Positions 26,653-36,117 are shown, counted from the stretch's first letter. The stretch is DNA of 64,000 bases from Malonomonas rubra DSM 5091 (GCF_900142125.1 NZ_FQZT01000013.1:1-64000); one strand, 5' to 3'. Notes: generated from the sequence alone by a model not told the origin. Translations and numbers: made by a program.

Positions 26653-27624
26653 GTGATTTCTATAATCGCAATTATTCTTGGCCTGCTTCTTTTACTCTGG
26701 AGCGCTGATCGTTTCGTTGAAGGGTCAGCCGCTGTTGCCAGCCACTATGGCATGCCGCCGCTGCTGATAGGTATGCTGGTTGTCGGTTTCGGCACATCTG
26801 CCCCGGAAATGATCGTGTCTGCCCTGTCGGCCTTCCAGGGTTCTCCCGGCATCGCTTTAGGCAATGCCTATGGTTCAAACATTACCAACATTGCCTTGAT
26901 CCTTGGTTTAACAGCCATCATCAGCCCGATTACTGTTCACTCCCAAGTCCTAAAGAAAGAACTGCCAATTCTGGCTCTGGTAACTGCGTTAACGGTGGGA
27001 CTGTTGCTGGACAAGCAATTAGGACGGCTTGATGCTTTCATCTTGCTGGCTGTTTTTTCTTTGCTGATGTCCTGGTCCATCTGGCAGGGCACGAGAAAGA
27101 AAAGCGATTCTCTGGCGCAGCAGATGGAACAGGAACTGGATCAACGCAGCATGTCACTCGGGCGGGCGACATTCTGGCTGTTTCTCGGCCTGATATTGTT
27201 GATTATCAGCTCCCGTGTCCTTGTCTGGGGAGCAGTCGATCTGGCCCATAAATTCGGCGTCAGCGACCTGGTTATCGGATTGACGATTGTCGCTATCGGC
27301 ACATCGCTACCGGAGCTTGCATCTTCGATTATCGCGACGCGGCGCGGTGAGCACGATATTGCACTCGGCAACGTGCTGGGGTCGAACTTGTTCAACACTC
27401 TGGCAGTCGTCGGAATTGCTGGTGTGATTAAGCCGCTGAAAGTTCCCCCGGAGATTCTTTTCCGCGACTTGCTGACTATGGGACTGCTAACAGTCTCCTT
27501 GTTTGTGATCTGTTACGGGTTCAAAGGTCGGACCGGTAAAGTTAATCGTGTGGAAGGACTGCTTCTACTGATTGCCTATGCGGCTTATTCGACTTATCTT
27601 CTGACAGGCATTGCGAACCCCTGA
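26653..27624 (+). CDS. Na+/Ca2+ exchanger-type antiporter (CaCA, YrbG-like)
   Basis: A 323-residue protein with about ten membrane helices in two inverted halves. The diagnostic alpha-repeats are GFGTSAPEMIVSALSAF followed by GNAYGSNITNIALILG in the first half, and AIGTSLPELASSIIAT followed by GNVLGSNLFNTLAVVG in the second; their Glu residues coordinate the cation. It should export Ca2+ (or a similar ion) against Na+ or H+. GTG start with GAGGG upstream. It belongs to the ion-homeostasis run between the MscS genes and the CNNM-like gene. Confidence 0.93.
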   Translation: MISIIAIILGLLLLLWSADRFVEGSAAVASHYGMPPLLIGMLVVGFGTSAPEMIVSALSAFQGSPGIALGNAYGSNITNIALILGLTAIISPITVHSQVLKKELPILALVTALTVGLLLDKQLGRLDAFILLAVFSLLMSWSIWQGTRKKSDSLAQQMEQELDQRSMSLGRATFWLFLGLILLIISSRVLVWGAVDLAHKFGVSDLVIGLTIVAIGTSLPELASSIIATRRGEHDIALGNVLGSNLFNTLAVVGIAGVIKPLKVPPEILFRDLLTMGLLTVSLFVICYGFKGRTGKVNRVEGLLLLIAYAAYSTYLLTGIANP

Positions 27625-27659
27625 TTCTATGGAAACATTGAATATTTTCTGGAGCTGAC

Positions 27660-28685
27660 ATGGATGCTTTGATCTGGTTGGGTATTTTATTTTGCGTCAG
27701 TCAATCTGCGATGTTTTCAGGTTTGAACCTCGCTTTCTTCGGTATCAGTCGTCTGCGCCTGGAAATAGAAAAAAACCATGGGAACGAAGCAGCCAAAAAA
27801 GTTTTGCGCCTACGGGAGGATTCAAACTTTCTACTGGTGACAATCCTTTGGGGCAATGTCAGCATCAACGTCTTACTGACACTACTATCTAATTCGGTCA
27901 TGACCGGAGTTGCCGGCTTTCTTTTTTCAACCTTTGTCATTACCCTGGCTGGCGAGATTACCCCACAAGCCTATTTTTCCCGTCACGCTTTGCGTATGGC
28001 ATCCCTGCTCAGCCCAGCGCTGGTGTTCTATCAGAAACTTCTTTACCCCGTAACCAAACCATCAGCAATGCTTCTGGACGCTTGGCTGGGAAAGGAAAGC
28101 ATTCAGTATTTTCGTGAAAAGGATATCCGGGAGATCCTTCGCCAGCACATGGCAGCCGAGGAAACAGATGTCGATCACCTTGAAGGCACAGGTGCAATGA
28201 ACTTTCTCGCAATTGATGATTTGCTCGTCATTGATGAAGGGGGCGATATTCTGCCTGAAAGCATTATCCCCTTGGATAACCAGCAGGGGAAACTGGCATT
28301 CCCAGCTTTCGCACGCGACAAAAACGATCCATTCCTCCAAGCGATAACCTGTTCAAATAAAAAATGGGCAATTTTAACTGATGCCAATGGCTTTCCCATT
28401 TACGCACTTGATACCGATAAGTTTTTGCGCGGAGCCCTGTTGTCTTCGGAAAATTTCAATCCATGGTCCTGCTGCCATATTCCCATCATTGTTAATGATC
28501 TGAAGTTACCTCTCGGTGAGGTGATAATGAAGCTCAAAGGAACCTATAGCCGCACCAGTGACGACCCGATCGATAAAGATGTTGTGCTCGTTTGGGGTGA
28601 AAAAAAGCGCATTATCACCGGCGCGGATATTCTTGGCCGGTTACTCAAAGGAATTACGAAACTGGGCGCAGCGACCGCGAAATAG
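27660..28685 (+). CDS. CNNM/DUF21-domain membrane protein (CorC/HlyC-like)
   Basis: A 341-residue protein with an N-terminal DUF21/CNNM membrane domain of about four helices (SQSAMFSGLNLAFFGISRLRLE; SNFLLVTILWGNVSINVLLTLLS; FVITLAGEITPQAYFSRHAL). A cytosolic part with weak CBS-like character follows (IPLDNQQGKLAFPAF; IVNDLKLPLGEVIMKLKGTY). Family members are linked to Mg2+ or Co2+ efflux. The CBS pair seems degenerate and there is no CorC_HlyC C-terminal domain. GGAG ribosome-binding site, 35 bp after the exchanger stop. Confidence 0.85.
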   Translation: MDALIWLGILFCVSQSAMFSGLNLAFFGISRLRLEIEKNHGNEAAKKVLRLREDSNFLLVTILWGNVSINVLLTLLSNSVMTGVAGFLFSTFVITLAGEITPQAYFSRHALRMASLLSPALVFYQKLLYPVTKPSAMLLDAWLGKESIQYFREKDIREILRQHMAAEETDVDHLEGTGAMNFLAIDDLLVIDEGGDILPESIIPLDNQQGKLAFPAFARDKNDPFLQAITCSNKKWAILTDANGFPIYALDTDKFLRGALLSSENFNPWSCCHIPIIVNDLKLPLGEVIMKLKGTYSRTSDDPIDKDVVLVWGEKKRIITGADILGRLLKGITKLGAATAK

Positions 28686-28715
28686 GTTCACACTGAAAAA
28701 GCAGAAAGACCTGAA

Positions 28716-28751
28716 AACAAAAAGCACCTGACAATGAATTGCCAGGTGCTT
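28716..28751 (-). terminator. Intrinsic terminator of tRNA-Gly
   Basis: On the minus strand, AAGCACCTGGCAAT pairs with ATTGTCAGGTGCTT (one wobble) and is followed by TTTGTTTTC. It lies 8 bp beyond the tRNA 3' end and also closes off the convergent CNNM-like gene. Confidence 0.8.
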
Positions 28752-28759
28752 GATTATAA

Positions 28760-28835
28760 TGGAGCGGGAAACGGGACTCGAACCCGCGACCCTCAGCTTG
28801 GGAAGCTGATACTCTACCAACTGAGTTATTCCCGC
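28760..28835 (-). tRNA. tRNA-Gly (anticodon CCC)
   Basis: A 76-nt cloverleaf: acceptor GCGGGAA pairs with TTCCCGC, discriminator U, encoded CCA. The anticodon stem TCAGC/GCTGA holds loop TTCCCAA (anticodon CCC), and the T-loop GTTCGAGTC is standard. It has its own promoter and terminator. Confidence 0.96.
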
Positions 28836-28846
28836 ATGCGTGGCGC

Positions 28847-28876
28847 AGTATAGAAACTGGCAAACGTCTTTGTCAA
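28847..28876 (-). promoter_or_regulatory. Sigma-70 promoter of tRNA-Gly
   Basis: TTGACA (28871-28876) and TATACT (28847-28852) with 18-bp spacing, ending 12 bp before the tRNA. The -35 box overlaps the stop codon region of the upstream CCA-adding enzyme gene, so the tRNA is made independently even though it lies in line with that gene. Confidence 0.75.
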
Positions 28877-30162
28877 TCTGATAATTGTTGCTGCAGCCAT
28901 CTACTGGCGCTTTCCGCTGAGTTGACTTGCCCGTCCAGTTCAGCTTGCTTTATCCGCGTCTGCCATTCTCCAATACTGCTATCCGGTTGATCGTGCAGCA
29001 GTTCCCTGAGCTGATGTCCGTCAAGCAGGTCCGGCACTCGGCCAAGCTTCTGCTCCTGATAAAAAGAACCGAGCAGATTATATACTTTATCGAGGCTTAT
29101 TTTCTGTTCGTAAATTGCCCAGTAAAGCAGCTGTTCGTCAGGAAAATAGCCGAGCTGTTCAACCAGCAGGGCTTTTTTTCGGCTATCGTTCAAAGTTGCT
29201 GCCAACCGGTACCAATCGACAGATGGCGCCTGTTGAAGGCTGATTATAACTCTTTCCTGCTGGCGACTGAGACGAAGGGTTTTGTGTAACAGTTCATCAA
29301 GCTTTTCAGGGCGGTAAAAACGCAGCAAAGTTGCCAGAAAAAAGATCGCCCTGCTGTTAAAGGGGTCTGTCTGACCTTCATTGTCTGCAATACCTGCCTC
29401 TATCTTTTCGATTGACTGCTGCAGCGACGTCAGTGCAGAGACCGCTAAATCCCTTTGATAATCAGGCTGGCTTTGACCAAGGAGCACCTGCAGCAGGCCA
29501 CTGCTTTCCAACAGAGTGAAGCCCTCAACAGCATCCGGAGAAGAAAATATTTTCCCGAGTTCATCCCGGATTCTCTCTCCTGCAACGTTTTTCAGCAACT
29601 CGGCATGCTCTTTTATCAGCGTGAAACTCGCATCATCCAGTTTCACTGGCAGGGTCACTGCGTGGCGGATCCCTTTAAGCATGCGTAAAGGATCATCCTG
29701 CAGACTTCGCTCAGAGCAAAAGCGCAGGCACTTGCTGTGTAAATCATCCTGCCCCGAAAGCGGATCAAGCAGGCTAGGCTGATTCAACTCGCCGTCCAAA
29801 GGTAGCGCCATTGCGTTGATGCGAAAATCGCGTAATGACAAATCACCTTCGATCGTTGGTGCCCGCAACGGTGTAAAATCGACGGTTAGCCGGGATGACG
29901 TCAATACCCTGCTCTGAGATCTCTCTTCATCAAGCCAGAACCAGCGTCCGGCGACCTTGCGTGCCCACTTCTGCGCAGCGGCACTCGGATCACCCACCGT
30001 TGCGATATCGATATCGACAATCTCTTTCTGCAGCAGCAGATCACGTAGAGTCCCGCCAACCAGCCAGGCAGAAATCCCCTCTTCAGCAAGTATCTGCCGA
30101 AGCACTTCTAAATCCGGATGGCTGACAAAGAGTCGGTCGACTCTCTGGTTGAAATTTGTCAT
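28873..30162 (-). CDS. CCA-adding enzyme / tRNA nucleotidyltransferase family
   Basis: The 429-residue protein is a class II nucleotidyltransferase. It has LVGGTLRDLL (34-43), the metal-binding Asp pair VDIDIAT (D50, D52), SLRDFRINAMAL, the template-region DDPLRMLKGIRH and the helix ERIRDELGKIF. The C-terminal half is less conserved. It either adds CCA to tRNA or is an A-adding or poly(A) relative; the motifs do not settle which. All three tRNAs in the window already encode CCA, so the enzyme may serve mainly repair. GGGGG ribosome-binding site. A tRNA gene follows directly. Confidence 0.9.
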   Translation of the reverse strand: MTNFNQRVDRLFVSHPDLEVLRQILAEEGISAWLVGGTLRDLLLQKEIVDIDIATVGDPSAAAQKWARKVAGRWFWLDEERSQSRVLTSSRLTVDFTPLRAPTIEGDLSLRDFRINAMALPLDGELNQPSLLDPLSGQDDLHSKCLRFCSERSLQDDPLRMLKGIRHAVTLPVKLDDASFTLIKEHAELLKNVAGERIRDELGKIFSSPDAVEGFTLLESSGLLQVLLGQSQPDYQRDLAVSALTSLQQSIEKIEAGIADNEGQTDPFNSRAIFFLATLLRFYRPEKLDELLHKTLRLSRQQERVIISLQQAPSVDWYRLAATLNDSRKKALLVEQLGYFPDEQLLYWAIYEQKISLDKVYNLLGSFYQEQKLGRVPDLLDGHQLRELLHDQPDSSIGEWQTRIKQAELDGQVNSAESASRWLQQQLSD

Positions 30163-30244
30163 CTAAACCCCCTTCATGCCAACTCACAACCAAAACCGAG
30201 AAAAAGAAAAGACCTGCAGAGCAAGCCTTTTCCAAACTTAATGA

Positions 30245-30352
30245 TCAATCAGATTTTTTCTTACCACGATTCACCAGCATCAGGATCAGGTAGATAATTG
30301 TGCTGATGACCAGAATCAAAAGCGTGTCGGCAAAAAACTCACTTCTCATCAT
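30245..30352 (-). CDS. 35-residue single-span membrane protein
   Basis: A tiny gene encoding MMRSEFFADTLLILVIST, then a hydrophobic helix through VNRGKKKSD. The layout is a short acidic N-terminus, one membrane helix (about 10-27) and a Lys-rich C-terminal tail, as in small membrane regulators. A perfect AAGGAGG precedes the double ATG. The first ATG overlaps the stop of the TPR gene (ATGA), so translation is probably coupled. No family is recognised. Coding is supported by ribosome-binding site, overlap and composition only. Confidence 0.65.
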   Translation of the reverse strand: MMRSEFFADTLLILVISTIIYLILMLVNRGKKKSD

Positions 30353-31296
30353 GCCTCCTTGGCAGCGATTTCGTCCTGAGCTGCCTTATGCTGTGGATCA
30401 ATTTCCAGCGTTCTGGCAAATGCCTGCGCCGCGTCATCCTGGCGACCGTCCTGCTTGCGGCATAGACCGAGGAAATAAAAGAATTCAGCATTCGGCAGTT
30501 CCTGCGGCAAGCGACCATCGGCGGCGACTTCTTCCATTATAGCGCAGGCATCAGCATATTTTTCATTGCTGTAGCAGCTCATCGCAACACCAACCTGCTC
30601 CAAGCGATCCAACAATGGCTGTCCTGGAAGATCTTCACTTTCGATCCTGTCTATCCGCGACCGCAACTCATCCTTAGCTTCGCCCTCTTCCAACGCATCA
30701 GAAATAATCCGCCAGTACAGTTTCGCCTGTGGATAGCCCCCGCTGAAATAGCAGATCTGTGCCAGGTAATTGAGGTTCTGCAAATCGTCGTTGCAAACCC
30801 TGCGGGCTTTTTCAAGCCAGAGCCGAGCTTGTCCCATCAGCTGTCTCACATCGCCCAGTTCGCTGTAAACCATTGCCAGTTCGTAGTAAGCCATGCCAAT
30901 GTTCTGCAGCACGCCGAAGTTTTCAGGCTCCATCAGTGCCAGCACTTTGAGCATATTGATTTTTTCACGAACAAATTCAGGTTCGACCTCTTTAACATCA
31001 AGAATGATGATTTCAGAACCAAGGTCAGAGACATGAAAGGGATAAGCTTCTTTGAGAATACGAGCGTAATCCGGGGCATGCGGGCAATCAGGGAAACTCC
31101 GCAGGTAGGTGTTCAGGCCTTCACCGATAGCTCGTTCTGAAGGTTGTTTTCCTTCTTCCATATCCTTTAAATGAATCGGCAATGGAATTTGTGGAACATC
31201 GATTTCAGCATCTTCACCGATCGTCAGGGTCATTCCTTCCGGTGGCATCCAGAAGTCGAACTCATTCTGCTCAAATGTTTTTACGGTTTTATTCAT
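30349..31296 (-). CDS. TPR-repeat protein
   Basis: The 315-residue cytosolic protein has TPR-like helix pairs in its second half. Examples are FGVLQNIGMAYYELAMVYSE with ARLWLEKARRV, LNYLAQICYFSGGYPQAKLY, and AEFFYFLGLCRKQDGRQDDA with AFARTLEIDPQHKAAQ at the end. The N-terminal 90 residues are unlike any family I know and contain a possible beta-sheet. It is likely a protein-protein adaptor. GAGGGA ribosome-binding site. The 35-residue membrane peptide downstream overlaps its stop, suggesting the two work together at the membrane. Confidence 0.8.
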   Translation of the reverse strand: MNKTVKTFEQNEFDFWMPPEGMTLTIGEDAEIDVPQIPLPIHLKDMEEGKQPSERAIGEGLNTYLRSFPDCPHAPDYARILKEAYPFHVSDLGSEIIILDVKEVEPEFVREKINMLKVLALMEPENFGVLQNIGMAYYELAMVYSELGDVRQLMGQARLWLEKARRVCNDDLQNLNYLAQICYFSGGYPQAKLYWRIISDALEEGEAKDELRSRIDRIESEDLPGQPLLDRLEQVGVAMSCYSNEKYADACAIMEEVAADGRLPQELPNAEFFYFLGLCRKQDGRQDDAAQAFARTLEIDPQHKAAQDEIAAKEA

Positions 31297-31402
31297 TGGT
31301 TCCCTCGTGATAGATAAAATTCGAAAAATTGAATCTAGCTGAAAAAACCACTCGGAAGCAACTCATCTAGACAGATTTGTGTAATTTTCATGGCAGGAAA
31401 AC

Positions 31403-31434
31403 AAAAAGGATGAAGCCGAAGCTTCATCCTTTTT
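31403..31434 (-). terminator. Intrinsic terminator of tRNA-Gln
   Basis: A 14-bp perfect stem (AAAAAGGATGAAGC, tetraloop TTCG on the minus strand) ends in a run of T. It lies about 60 bp past the tRNA 3' end. The sequence is symmetrical enough to work in both directions. Confidence 0.8.
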
Positions 31435-31493
31435 GCTGTTATCCCTCAGGATAACTATCTTTATCTGTATCAGGCGTTAGCCTGTATCTATAG

Positions 31494-31568
31494 TGGCTGG
31501 GGCACCAGGATTCGAACCTGGGAATGCCGGAATCAAAATCCGGTGCCTTACCGCTTGGCGATGCCCCA
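31494..31568 (-). tRNA. tRNA-Gln (anticodon TTG)
   Basis: A 75-nt cloverleaf: acceptor TGGGGCA pairs with TGCCCCA, encoded GCCA end. The anticodon stem CCGGA/TCCGG holds loop TTTTGAT (anticodon TTG), and the T-loop is GTTCGAATC. Flanked by its own promoter and terminator. Confidence 0.96.
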
Positions 31569-31584
31569 ACGCAACGAGACCGAA

Positions 31585-31613
31585 TTTTTAACAAAGTTCA
31601 TTTCCAGCGTCAA
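31585..31613 (-). promoter_or_regulatory. Promoter of tRNA-Gln
   Basis: TTGACG (31608-31613) and TAAAAA (31585-31590) are separated by exactly 17 bp and end 16 bp before the tRNA. The -35 lies just past the aminotransferase stop at 31627. Confidence 0.6.
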
Positions 31614-31626
31614 GTAGAAAACTTTC

Positions 31627-32817
31627 TTAAAGAACGGCTTTGATCGCATCGCAAAGACGATCCATGTTATCGGGGGTCATACCAGCAACATTGATACGAC
31701 CGGAACCGACAATATAGATAGAAAACTCTTCACGCAGACGGTCAACTTGATCCTTGGTCAAACCAGAGAAGCTGAACATCCCGCGCTGCTCGATAATGGT
31801 AGAGAAGTCTTGGGTGACGCCCTTGTCTTTCAGGGTCTTAACAAACAGGTGACGCATTTCGTTAATGCGGTTACGGATGTCAGCAACTTCCTCGATCCAC
31901 TTCGCCTTCAACTCGGGATCGCTGAGAACAGTCGCAACGATCTGGCCTCCGTGAGAGGGCGGATTCGAATAATTGTAACGGATCCGCAATTTGACCTGGC
32001 TCATCACGGTTCCAGCCTGTTCAGCGTTATCAGCGACGAGGGTCAAAGCTCCGGTTCTCTCGCGATAGAGACCGAAATTTTTGGAGAAGCTGGAGCAGAT
32101 AAACATCTGCTTAACCTTTTTGACCAGTTCCAGCAGACCCAGACGATCCTGCTCAAGACCATCGGCAAGGCCATGATAGGCGAAGTCGACCAAAGGAGTT
32201 ACGCCTTGGGCAGCCAGCAGGTCACCAATGATGGCCCACTGTTCCGGGGTGGGATCGATACCGGTCGGGTTGTGGCAGCAGCCATGCAGCAGGATGACAT
32301 CGCCAGCCGGGATGGTTTTAATCGATGCGCACATGGCGTCGAAATCGAGGCCGTTCGTTGCTGCGTCGCGATATGCATATTGCTTGCACTCGACACCGGC
32401 CGCTTCGAAGATAGTGTTGTGATTGGCCCAGGTCGGGTTGCTCAGCCAGATTTTCGCACCCGGATGGACGATATTCAGATAATCGCCGGCAACCCGCAGA
32501 GCACCGGTCCCGCCAGGACACTGAGCAGTCGCAGCACGCTTGCTGGTGATAATCTCATGCCCTTCACCAAACAGCAGCTTCTGCACTTCGGCACAATAGG
32601 CAGGTTCACCGGTCATCGGCAGATAGCCTTTGGAGTTTTCCTGTTCAAGAATACGTTTTTCCGCCTCTTTCACAGTTTCCAGAACCGGGGTCTTGCCGGT
32701 CGCGTCCTGATAAACGCCAACGGAAAGATTAATTTTTTCAGGGTTCGGGTCGGCCTTGAACAGCTCGGTCAGACCGAGAATCGGATCGGCAGGTGCGGTT
32801 TGAACATTCTCGAACAT
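31627..32817 (-). CDS. Aromatic/aspartate aminotransferase (class I, TyrB/AspC type)
   Basis: The 396-residue protein is a PLP enzyme of the AspC/TyrB subgroup. It begins FENVQTAPADPILGLTELF, has NLSVGVYQD near residue 35, the substrate/PLP segments LHGCCHNPTGIDPT and VDFAYHGLADGL, and the Schiff-base lysine in CSSFSKNFGLYRERTG. A C-terminal Arg-containing GSGRINVAG binds the substrate carboxylate. It exchanges amino groups between aspartate or aromatic amino acids and 2-oxoglutarate. Family length is normal. A monocistronic gene with AAAGG ribosome-binding site. Confidence 0.94.
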   Translation of the reverse strand: MFENVQTAPADPILGLTELFKADPNPEKINLSVGVYQDATGKTPVLETVKEAEKRILEQENSKGYLPMTGEPAYCAEVQKLLFGEGHEIITSKRAATAQCPGGTGALRVAGDYLNIVHPGAKIWLSNPTWANHNTIFEAAGVECKQYAYRDAATNGLDFDAMCASIKTIPAGDVILLHGCCHNPTGIDPTPEQWAIIGDLLAAQGVTPLVDFAYHGLADGLEQDRLGLLELVKKVKQMFICSSFSKNFGLYRERTGALTLVADNAEQAGTVMSQVKLRIRYNYSNPPSHGGQIVATVLSDPELKAKWIEEVADIRNRINEMRHLFVKTLKDKGVTQDFSTIIEQRGMFSFSGLTKDQVDRLREEFSIYIVGSGRINVAGMTPDNMDRLCDAIKAVL

Positions 32818-33015
32818 ACGGGTTAACCTTTCATCTATTTAGGTTTGATGGAGCCTTCCAGGCAAGGAAGCGAGAGCTCCAAATTATTATCTCTCTCCAT
32901 AAATAAATCGAATTGAATAGCAGCATTTTCTACCGTAAGCACCTGCCCTTGTCAATCGCGAGTTGGCTTTATTCCAGCAATAATTGTGCGTATAGCAACA
33001 TGCAAAAAATACGGG

Positions 33016-36000
33016 CTATTCAACCACCTTACTGCGCCAGAAATTTCGCCGCGCCGACTCAGCCAAAGAGTAAAGCACCGGGACCACAACCAGGGTCAGT
33101 AAAGTGGCAAATGCCAGCCCGAAAATAACCGCCACTGCCATCGGTCCCCACCAGTCAGCCGACTCGCCGCCAATTTCCCAGGTAAAGGTTTTGAAATCAA
33201 AGCTGACACCAATCGCCATCGGCAGCAGGCCAAGGATGGTGGTAACAGCCGTCAGCAACACCGGCCGAAAACGCACGGTGCCTGCACGAACCAGTGCAGC
33301 ATTCAGCTCCATTCCTTCTTTGACGAGCTGATTAATGTAATCGATCAGCACGATGGCGTTGTTGACGACAACCCCGGCCAGCGAGATCACGCCGATCCCC
33401 GTCATGATAATACCGAATGGTGTCACTGTAATCATCAAGCCGAGGAAGACACCTGTCAGCGACAGGACGATGGATGTCATCACGATCAAGGTCTGCAGTA
33501 CTGAGTTGAACTGGGTGATCAGCACCAGCATGATCAGCAGGATAGCACCGACAAACGCCTTCGACAAAAAGGCACTCGCCTTCTGCTGCTCTTCCTGCTC
33601 ACCGGAATAATCGATGTTGTAGCCGGACGGCAGTTCCAGCGCTGACAGTCGTTGCTGAACCTCTTTGAGCACTTCGTTGCTGTTGCGGCCAAAGGTGTCG
33701 GCAGAGATGGTCACCACCCGTTTCTGGTCGATGTGTCGGATCGAACCGAAACCGGTACTCAAGCGGATATCTGCGATAGTCGACAGCGGCACCGGCGAAC
33801 CGTCGAGAGCCGGAACCAACAGGTTCTCGATATCGGCCACCGAGGTCCTCCGCTCGGCAGGCATGCGGGCGATAATGTCGTACTCGTCCTCGCCTTCGCG
33901 GTAGACGCCCAGCTTGGTGCCGCTGATCGCTGCCTTGACCATATTGGAGATCTCCGAGGTGGAAAGATTCATCAGGCTCGCCTTTTCCCGGTCAACATCA
34001 ACCCGGATCTCCGGTTTGGCTTTGGCGAAATCATCTTTCAGGTCGACCAGTCCCGGCACATCTTTAATCAGGCTGCGAGCGTCTGCCACGAGCCTGTCGA
34101 GGACATCGATCTCCTCGCCACTGATTTCCACGCTGACCGGCGGCCCGGTCGGTGGTCCCTCTTCCTGCTTCTCTGTTTTAAACTCAGCGCCTGAAAGCGG
34201 CGCGATCAGGTTGCGCAACCGGTCGATAACGTCACGCGAATCCTCGGCGCGGTCTTCACGGTCGAGGAAATCGAGAGTAATCTTGCTGAGATTCGACTGA
34301 ACGCTGTCACCACCTCCCTGATCACTGCTCGATACACCAACCTCACTGACAACATAGCGAATATCCTGCTCCTGCAACACGAAGTCCTCGACCTTCAAAG
34401 CCAGCTGGTCACTTGCCTCCAGGTTGGTTCCTTCCGGTGCCTTGATTTCCACGAAGGCCCGGTTCGGTTCGATATCGGGGAAGAGTTCGACACCATGCCC
34501 CAACACAGCGTAAGTGAGAATAATGCCGATCAGCAGCACGAATGACCCCATGACGACCAACAGCCGATGCTGCAGCGCCCAGACAAGAGAGCTCCCGTAA
34601 ATCTGGATGATCTTTGCCGGTTCACGTTCGGTCAAATCGGCATTTTTACCCAGCGACATGAAGTGACCGCAAAGAGTCGGGTTGATCACCAGTGCGACAA
34701 AGAGCGACGCACTCAGAGTGATGATCAGGGTGATGGGCAGATATTTCATGAACTCGCCCATGATACCGGGCCAGAAGGTCATCGGGAAAAAAGCACAGAG
34801 CGTAGTCAGGGTCGAGCTGATAATCGGCCAGCCGACCTCGGCAGCGGCAATCTTGGCAGCACGAATACCGGAATTGCCTTCCTGCATATGGCGGTAGATG
34901 TTCTCGACGATAACAATCGCGTTATCGACCAGCATCCCCAGCGCCAGGATCAGGCTGAACAGTACGACCATGTTCAGAGTAATACCGAGAAGTTGCAGCA
35001 CACCGAAAGAAAGCAGCATCGAAAAGGGGATCGCCAGCGCGGCAAAGATCGAGTTGCGCAGGCCGAGAAAGAGAAAGAGGACCGTGACCACCAGGATCAG
35101 CCCGGTGATGATGTTATTCTCCAGCTCAGAGACCATGCGACGGATATCCTTCGACTGGTTCAGCGTCACCGACAACTCGATACCTGGCGGCGTCTGGGTA
35201 TCGGCATACTGCAGCAGCGCGAACACCTGGTCGGCAACCTCGATGATATTAGCACCGGTTCGCTTCTTGATCGCCAGTGTCACGCTTTGCTCACCATCCA
35301 GTCGGGCGCTACTGTTACGATCCTCAAAAGAATCGACAATATTGGCGACATCTTTAAAATAGATGACCCGACCGTCTCGCTCAGTCAGCACCAGGTTGTC
35401 GATCTCGGCGGGGTCAGTAAACTCTCCCGGTATCCGCAATAAGTATTTCCCCTGACCGATATCGATACTGCCGCCGGGAATATTGACGTTCTCCTGTTGA
35501 ATGGCGCGGATGACTTCACTGAGAGAGATACGGTAAGCGAACAGCCGGTCGGGATCGAACTCAACGCGGATTTCACGTTCGCGACCACCGGTAATGACGA
35601 CATCGAGTACTCCGGAGATCTGTTCGATGCGATCTTCCAGTTCTTCGCCAACCGTCTTCAGCACCGTCTCGTCGACCGGGCCGGAGACGGCAACCATCAG
35701 GATCGGGAATTCCGACATGTTGATTTCCAGGATCGACGGATCATTCTCCAGGTCGGTCGGCAGGTCGCCTTTCGCCTGATCAACCTTGTCACGCACCCAC
35801 TGCAGAGCGTTGTCAATATCGACATCCGGCGTGAACTCGATGGTGATCATCGAAGACCCTTCCGCACTGACCGAACGGATCTCCTCAACATTTTTCAGGC
35901 CCTTGAGCTTCCTCTCAATGGGATGAGTGATCAGGCTCTCGATATCTCCGGACGCCACTCCTTCATAAGGCGTCACAACCAGCACATAGGGAATCGTAAT

Positions 36001-36117
36001 GTCAGGCGTCGATTCACGCGGCAGGACAATATAGCTGTAGATACCGACAACAAGAATTATCAGCATCAACGCAAAAACAGTGCTGCGCCGATCGATGGCA
36101 ACGTCGGAAATCAGCAT
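33016..36117 (-). CDS. RND efflux pump inner-membrane subunit (HAE1/AcrB type)
   Basis: A 1033-residue RND transporter with the expected 12 membrane helices and two large periplasmic loops. Seen are TM1 (VFALMLIILVVGIYSYIVLP), the porter start PRESTPDITIPYV, the TM4 proton-relay segment LALGMLVDNAIVIVEN, and the TM10-11 region GVISLAGVVVNNAIVLIDYI. It has one Asp in the TM4 motif, as in many HAE1 proteins outside the E. coli AcrB group. It exports drugs, lipids or solvents with proton influx. The start at 36117 follows CAGGAG and lies 4 bp past the adaptor stop; an in-frame start at 36156 would overlap that gene. Confidence 0.93.
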   Translation of the reverse strand: MLISDVAIDRRSTVFALMLIILVVGIYSYIVLPRESTPDITIPYVLVVTPYEGVASGDIESLITHPIERKLKGLKNVEEIRSVSAEGSSMITIEFTPDVDIDNALQWVRDKVDQAKGDLPTDLENDPSILEINMSEFPILMVAVSGPVDETVLKTVGEELEDRIEQISGVLDVVITGGREREIRVEFDPDRLFAYRISLSEVIRAIQQENVNIPGGSIDIGQGKYLLRIPGEFTDPAEIDNLVLTERDGRVIYFKDVANIVDSFEDRNSSARLDGEQSVTLAIKKRTGANIIEVADQVFALLQYADTQTPPGIELSVTLNQSKDIRRMVSELENNIITGLILVVTVLFLFLGLRNSIFAALAIPFSMLLSFGVLQLLGITLNMVVLFSLILALGMLVDNAIVIVENIYRHMQEGNSGIRAAKIAAAEVGWPIISSTLTTLCAFFPMTFWPGIMGEFMKYLPITLIITLSASLFVALVINPTLCGHFMSLGKNADLTEREPAKIIQIYGSSLVWALQHRLLVVMGSFVLLIGIILTYAVLGHGVELFPDIEPNRAFVEIKAPEGTNLEASDQLALKVEDFVLQEQDIRYVVSEVGVSSSDQGGGDSVQSNLSKITLDFLDREDRAEDSRDVIDRLRNLIAPLSGAEFKTEKQEEGPPTGPPVSVEISGEEIDVLDRLVADARSLIKDVPGLVDLKDDFAKAKPEIRVDVDREKASLMNLSTSEISNMVKAAISGTKLGVYREGEDEYDIIARMPAERRTSVADIENLLVPALDGSPVPLSTIADIRLSTGFGSIRHIDQKRVVTISADTFGRNSNEVLKEVQQRLSALELPSGYNIDYSGEQEEQQKASAFLSKAFVGAILLIMLVLITQFNSVLQTLIVMTSIVLSLTGVFLGLMITVTPFGIIMTGIGVISLAGVVVNNAIVLIDYINQLVKEGMELNAALVRAGTVRFRPVLLTAVTTILGLLPMAIGVSFDFKTFTWEIGGESADWWGPMAVAVIFGLAFATLLTLVVVPVLYSLAESARRNFWRSKVVE

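Noticed and set aside
31747-32826. 359-residue open frame on the plus strand
   Set aside because: Antisense to the class I aminotransferase, which is certain.
34567-35442. 291-residue open frame on the plus strand
   Set aside because: Antisense to the conserved RND pump gene; Asp/His/Gln-rich low-information sequence.
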